DNA from: Bacteroidales bacterium Bact_23
Lineage (GTDB): Bacteria > Bacteroidota > Bacteroidia > Bacteroidales > Lentimicrobiaceae
DNA length: 10,376 nucleotides
Assembly (NCBI GenBank): GCA_001603685.1
Contig: LUZO01000038.1
Span: forward strand, 1 to 10,376
Direction of reading: 5' to 3'
Made by a program: the position numbers and the translations under genes. The first letter of the stretch is position 1, and each line of letters starts with the position of its first letter. The notes under the pieces are model-generated. The model had not been told where the DNA came from. It made no database searches and saw nothing but the letters and a program-made list of their open reading frames with translations. Of this stretch, positions 8,606-10,376 are shown in pieces.

Positions 8606-10066
8606 TTAGTAGTGGCACTTCATGCAGTCCAAACCTCCGATCTGCTCAACATTCACCGAATTGATCTTTCCGGCTTTCAGCTCTTCGTGCAGTTTCTGAT
8701 AGGTGGAGTAGTATTTGTTATCGGTAAAATTCACATCGGTATCGCGGTGGCATTGTACGCACCATCCCATCGAGAGGTCGGCGAACTGCCGCATGATGTC
8801 CATCTCTTCAACCGGGCCGTGGCAGGTTTCGCACTCTACCTTGCCGGCATTCACATGCTGGGCATGGCTGAAGAAAACATGCTCCTGCAGGTTGTGGATT
8901 CTGATCCACTCAACCGGTTTGCCGGAGTTCTTTGCCCTGAATATCTTGTTGATTTCGAATTTTCCGGAGTTGCGGCCCTCTTTTACCACTTCGTGGCAGG
9001 CCAGGCACACATCATTCGAAGGGATTCCGGCCGATTTGCTGTAGTCGGCAATGTTGTGGCAGTAGCGGCAGTCGGTTTTGTTGTCGCCGGCGTGTACCTT
9101 GTGCGAGAATTTGATGGGCTGGTCCGGAGCGTAGTTCTGAGTGCGGCTGAGGTTCTGCGCTTCCACCATGGCAATGTTGAAGTGTACGGCAATGCCCACC
9201 ACCAGGATGATGCCGTGAATGGCGCGGAAACGCACTTTTTTGGTGAAGATCAGGTCGATCAGCGCCAGGGTCATCAGAACCGCGAAAACAATGAAAAGGG
9301 TTAAGCGGGTCGGGAACTTTTTGATGGATTTCACCTCCTGGCCTGACTTTGCATAATCGGAGAGGTAAGCAGCAATGTTAAACATCTCCTTTTCGGTGAG
9401 TTTATACTCTTTGTGTGCTGTTTTCATGACATTCGAAGTGGGCTCAGTCAGCGAAACATACATGTTCATACCGTCCTTTTCCATAAATGCCTTTGCAAGG
9501 TCATAAATGGAAGGATTCCAGTCCAGGTTGTTGATGTTCTGGGTGTAGTGGCATGAAACGCAGGTCTGGGTGCCTCCGTTTTCGAAAGCCATTTTGCCAT
9601 GAAACAGCTTTTCACCGGTCTGAATCTCTTCGGCGGTAAATCCCTCTCTTTTGTTGATATCAACCGTGAACTCCGGCTTGGCTTCGGGAGTCCAGTTTTT
9701 GATGTAGTCGATGATGTTTTCAATATCGGCATCCGTCAGGTTCGGGAAGGGCTGCATAGGTACCTTATTGTTCTCTTCAAATACCTGAACTGCAATGGGA
9801 TCGCCTGCTTCGACCATCTCCTGGGAGTTTCTGATAAATTTTATCAGCCAGTCGTGCTCACGCTTTTCGGTTACCCCGACCAATTCAGGGCCCACCAGTT
9901 TGCCACCGCCCAGTTTATGGCAAACCATACAGTTCTTTTCGAACAACTGCTTGCCCTCGTTCTGGGCTTCGGCACGACCCGGAAGCAGTATGAGCATTAA
10001 CAGGATCAGCGGTACAAGCCGTGTTACGGCCTGCCTGAAAACGATTTTACCGGTAATGTGGTTCAT
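8606..10066 (-). CDS. actA: Alternative complex III subunit ActA with an N-terminal diheme cytochrome c extension (seven heme sites)
   Basis: This 486-residue multiheme cytochrome is the first gene of the operon. A signal peptide ends near AEA-Q (32-35). Two class I cytochrome c domains follow. The first has CMVCH at 46-50 with likely distal Met104; the second has CVSCH at 169-173 with possible distal Met214. Each ends in an LT-rich helix of the usual type. Two transmembrane helices (about 255-274 and 282-301) are joined by the basic loop KKVRFR, so both flanking parts lie in the periplasm. The C-terminal part is the core ActA domain with five sites: CRYCH 333-337, CLACH 354-358, CETCH 412-416, CVQCH 436-440 and CMKCH 481-485, the last right at the C-terminus. 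The core hemes receive electrons from ActB. I infer that the extension relays them onward, like a tethered cytochrome c. I recall a single fused heme domain in some flavobacterial ActA proteins; two is less familiar to me. The ATG has no Shine-Dalgarno sequence. Confidence 0.94.
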   Translation of the reverse strand: MNHITGKIVFRQAVTRLVPLILLMLILLPGRAEAQNEGKQLFEKNCMVCHKLGGGKLVGPELVGVTEKREHDWLIKFIRNSQEMVEAGDPIAVQVFEENNKVPMQPFPNLTDADIENIIDYIKNWTPEAKPEFTVDINKREGFTAEEIQTGEKLFHGKMAFENGGTQTCVSCHYTQNINNLDWNPSIYDLAKAFMEKDGMNMYVSLTEPTSNVMKTAHKEYKLTEKEMFNIAAYLSDYAKSGQEVKSIKKFPTRLTLFIVFAVLMTLALIDLIFTKKVRFRAIHGIILVVGIAVHFNIAMVEAQNLSRTQNYAPDQPIKFSHKVHAGDNKTDCRYCHNIADYSKSAGIPSNDVCLACHEVVKEGRNSGKFEINKIFRAKNSGKPVEWIRIHNLQEHVFFSHAQHVNAGKVECETCHGPVEEMDIMRQFADLSMGWCVQCHRDTDVNFTDNKYYSTYQKLHEELKAGKINSVNVEQIGGLDCMKCHY

Positions 10067-10111
10067 AGCTGTTTGCTGTGTGTTTATAATTCAGTAAAGA
10101 ATGTATTCAAT

Positions 10112-10141
10112 AAAAAAGGTTCGGCCATATTAAGCCAAACC
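10112..10141 (-). terminator. Terminator-like hairpin in the leader of the act operon
   Basis: On the minus strand GGTTTGGC pairs with GCCGAACC (10134-10141 with 10118-10125; seven of eight pairs, eight-base loop) and is followed directly by six T (10117-10112) and then ATT. It has the form of an intrinsic terminator reading toward actA, 45 bases before its ATG. It may end an upstream transcript, or act as an attenuator within the act leader. No coding sequence lies within the 235 bases before it. Confidence 0.6.
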
Positions 10142-10160
10142 CTACTGTAAATCAATATGT

Positions 10161-10181
10161 CTGCAGGCTTTTGGCCGGCAG
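10161..10181. repeat. Short hairpin in the act leader
   Basis: CTGCAGGC and GCCGGCAG pair at seven of eight positions around a five-base loop. There is no U-tract after it on either strand. It lies 20 bases upstream, in minus-strand direction, of the terminator-like hairpin and could be part of the same folded leader. Confidence 0.35.
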
Positions 10182-10230
10182 CTCCAGGTTCCTTTGTCTT
10201 AAACTGAAAAATGAGTAAATATGCTCCATT

Positions 10231-10261
10231 CAGAATTAGATTTCCGGTTTTAATATGCAAA
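10231..10261 (-). promoter_or_regulatory. Candidate promoter for the act operon (second choice)
   Basis: On the minus strand TTTG (10261-10258) is followed 19 bases later by TAATTCTG (10238-10231), one mismatch from TAnnTTTG. It lies partly within the 10244-10266 inverted repeat. In AT-rich DNA such matches occur by chance, so support is weak. Confidence 0.3.
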
Positions 10262-10266
10262 ACCGG
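10244..10266. repeat. Perfect inverted repeat CCGGTTTT/AAAACCGG upstream of actA
   Basis: Arms of 8 bp at 10244-10251 and 10259-10266 flank a seven-base loop. It could be an operator, a weak terminator or a leader stem. On the + strand it is followed by GGTTTCTT, on the minus strand by AAATCTAATT, neither being a clear U-tract. Confidence 0.45.
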
Positions 10267-10279
10267 GGTTTCTTCATTG

Positions 10280-10311
10280 CGAATTTAGTGCAGATATTCA
10301 TAACATTCAAA
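10280..10311 (-). promoter_or_regulatory. Candidate promoter for the act operon (first choice)
   Basis: On the minus strand TTTG (10311-10308), at the end of a T-run, is followed 20 bases later by TAAATTCG (10287-10280), one mismatch from TAnnTTTG at an accepted spacing. Transcription from it would give a leader of roughly 200 bases containing all three hairpins described here. This is a pattern match only. Confidence 0.35.
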
Positions 10312-10376
10312 AAAAAGTATTTAATATTGACCATAACAGTCTAAATTATAACAATTCTAAATAGACGGTTAATTTA

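Larger units (their letters stand above)
10067..10376. other. AT-rich non-coding region upstream of the act operon
   Basis: No gene is visible on either strand in these 310 bases; every frame is broken by frequent stops. The region must contain the promoter of actABCDEF. On the minus strand it holds two one-mismatch promoter candidates (10280-10311 and 10231-10261), hairpins at 10244-10266 and 10161-10181, and a terminator-like hairpin at 10112-10141. The last 45 bases before actA contain no good match to the Bacteroidota promoter. Confidence 0.6.

Noticed and set aside
8612..9304. A 230-codon + strand frame opposite the 3' part of actA
   Set aside because: It is the antisense of the pentaheme region of ActA, where five CXXCH motifs fix the real coding strand.

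Overview
The window looks like part of the chromosome of a respiring member of the Bacteroidota. Three observations support this. It carries a complete actABCDEF operon for alternative complex III of the type found in that phylum. ActB has an internal twin-arginine motif well inside its N-terminus. The first gene sits behind a close match to the Bacteroidota primary sigma-factor promoter (TTTG, 19 bp, TAnnTTTG). Species cannot be named from this sequence.

Layout, left to right. A short monocistronic gene on the + strand (78-536) encodes a lipid-anchored monoheme cytochrome c. It converges on a minus-strand heme O synthase-like gene (629-1501), and a bidirectional terminator hairpin (553-582) lies between them. 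A 393-bp stretch without a convincing gene follows. It holds the cyoE-like gene's Shine-Dalgarno sequence, one unexplained inverted repeat and the terminator of the next operon. From 1895 to 10066 the minus strand carries one tight operon, transcribed right to left: actA, actB, actC, actD, actE, actF. The last 310 bp (10067-10376) are AT-rich and non-coding. They form the upstream region of the operon, with several hairpins, one of them terminator-like and only about 45 bp from the actA start.

How the genes work together. Alternative complex III replaces the cytochrome bc1 complex. The NrfD-like membrane subunits ActC and ActF handle menaquinol. ActB carries a molybdopterin-oxidoreductase-like domain and a four-cluster ferredoxin domain. 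ActA and ActE carry c-type hemes that pass electrons to a cytochrome c or directly to a terminal oxidase. The lipoprotein cytochrome c at 78-536 is a plausible soluble-side partner. The UbiA-family enzyme would make heme O/A for a heme-copper oxidase. No oxidase subunit gene is in the window, and a terminator directly follows actF.

This is mostly a well-conserved respiratory locus rather than a new system. The points most worth a second look are the two extra cytochrome c domains fused to the N-terminus of ActA (seven CXXCH motifs instead of the five of the core protein), the structured leader of the operon, and the altered acidic motif in the heme O synthase-like protein.
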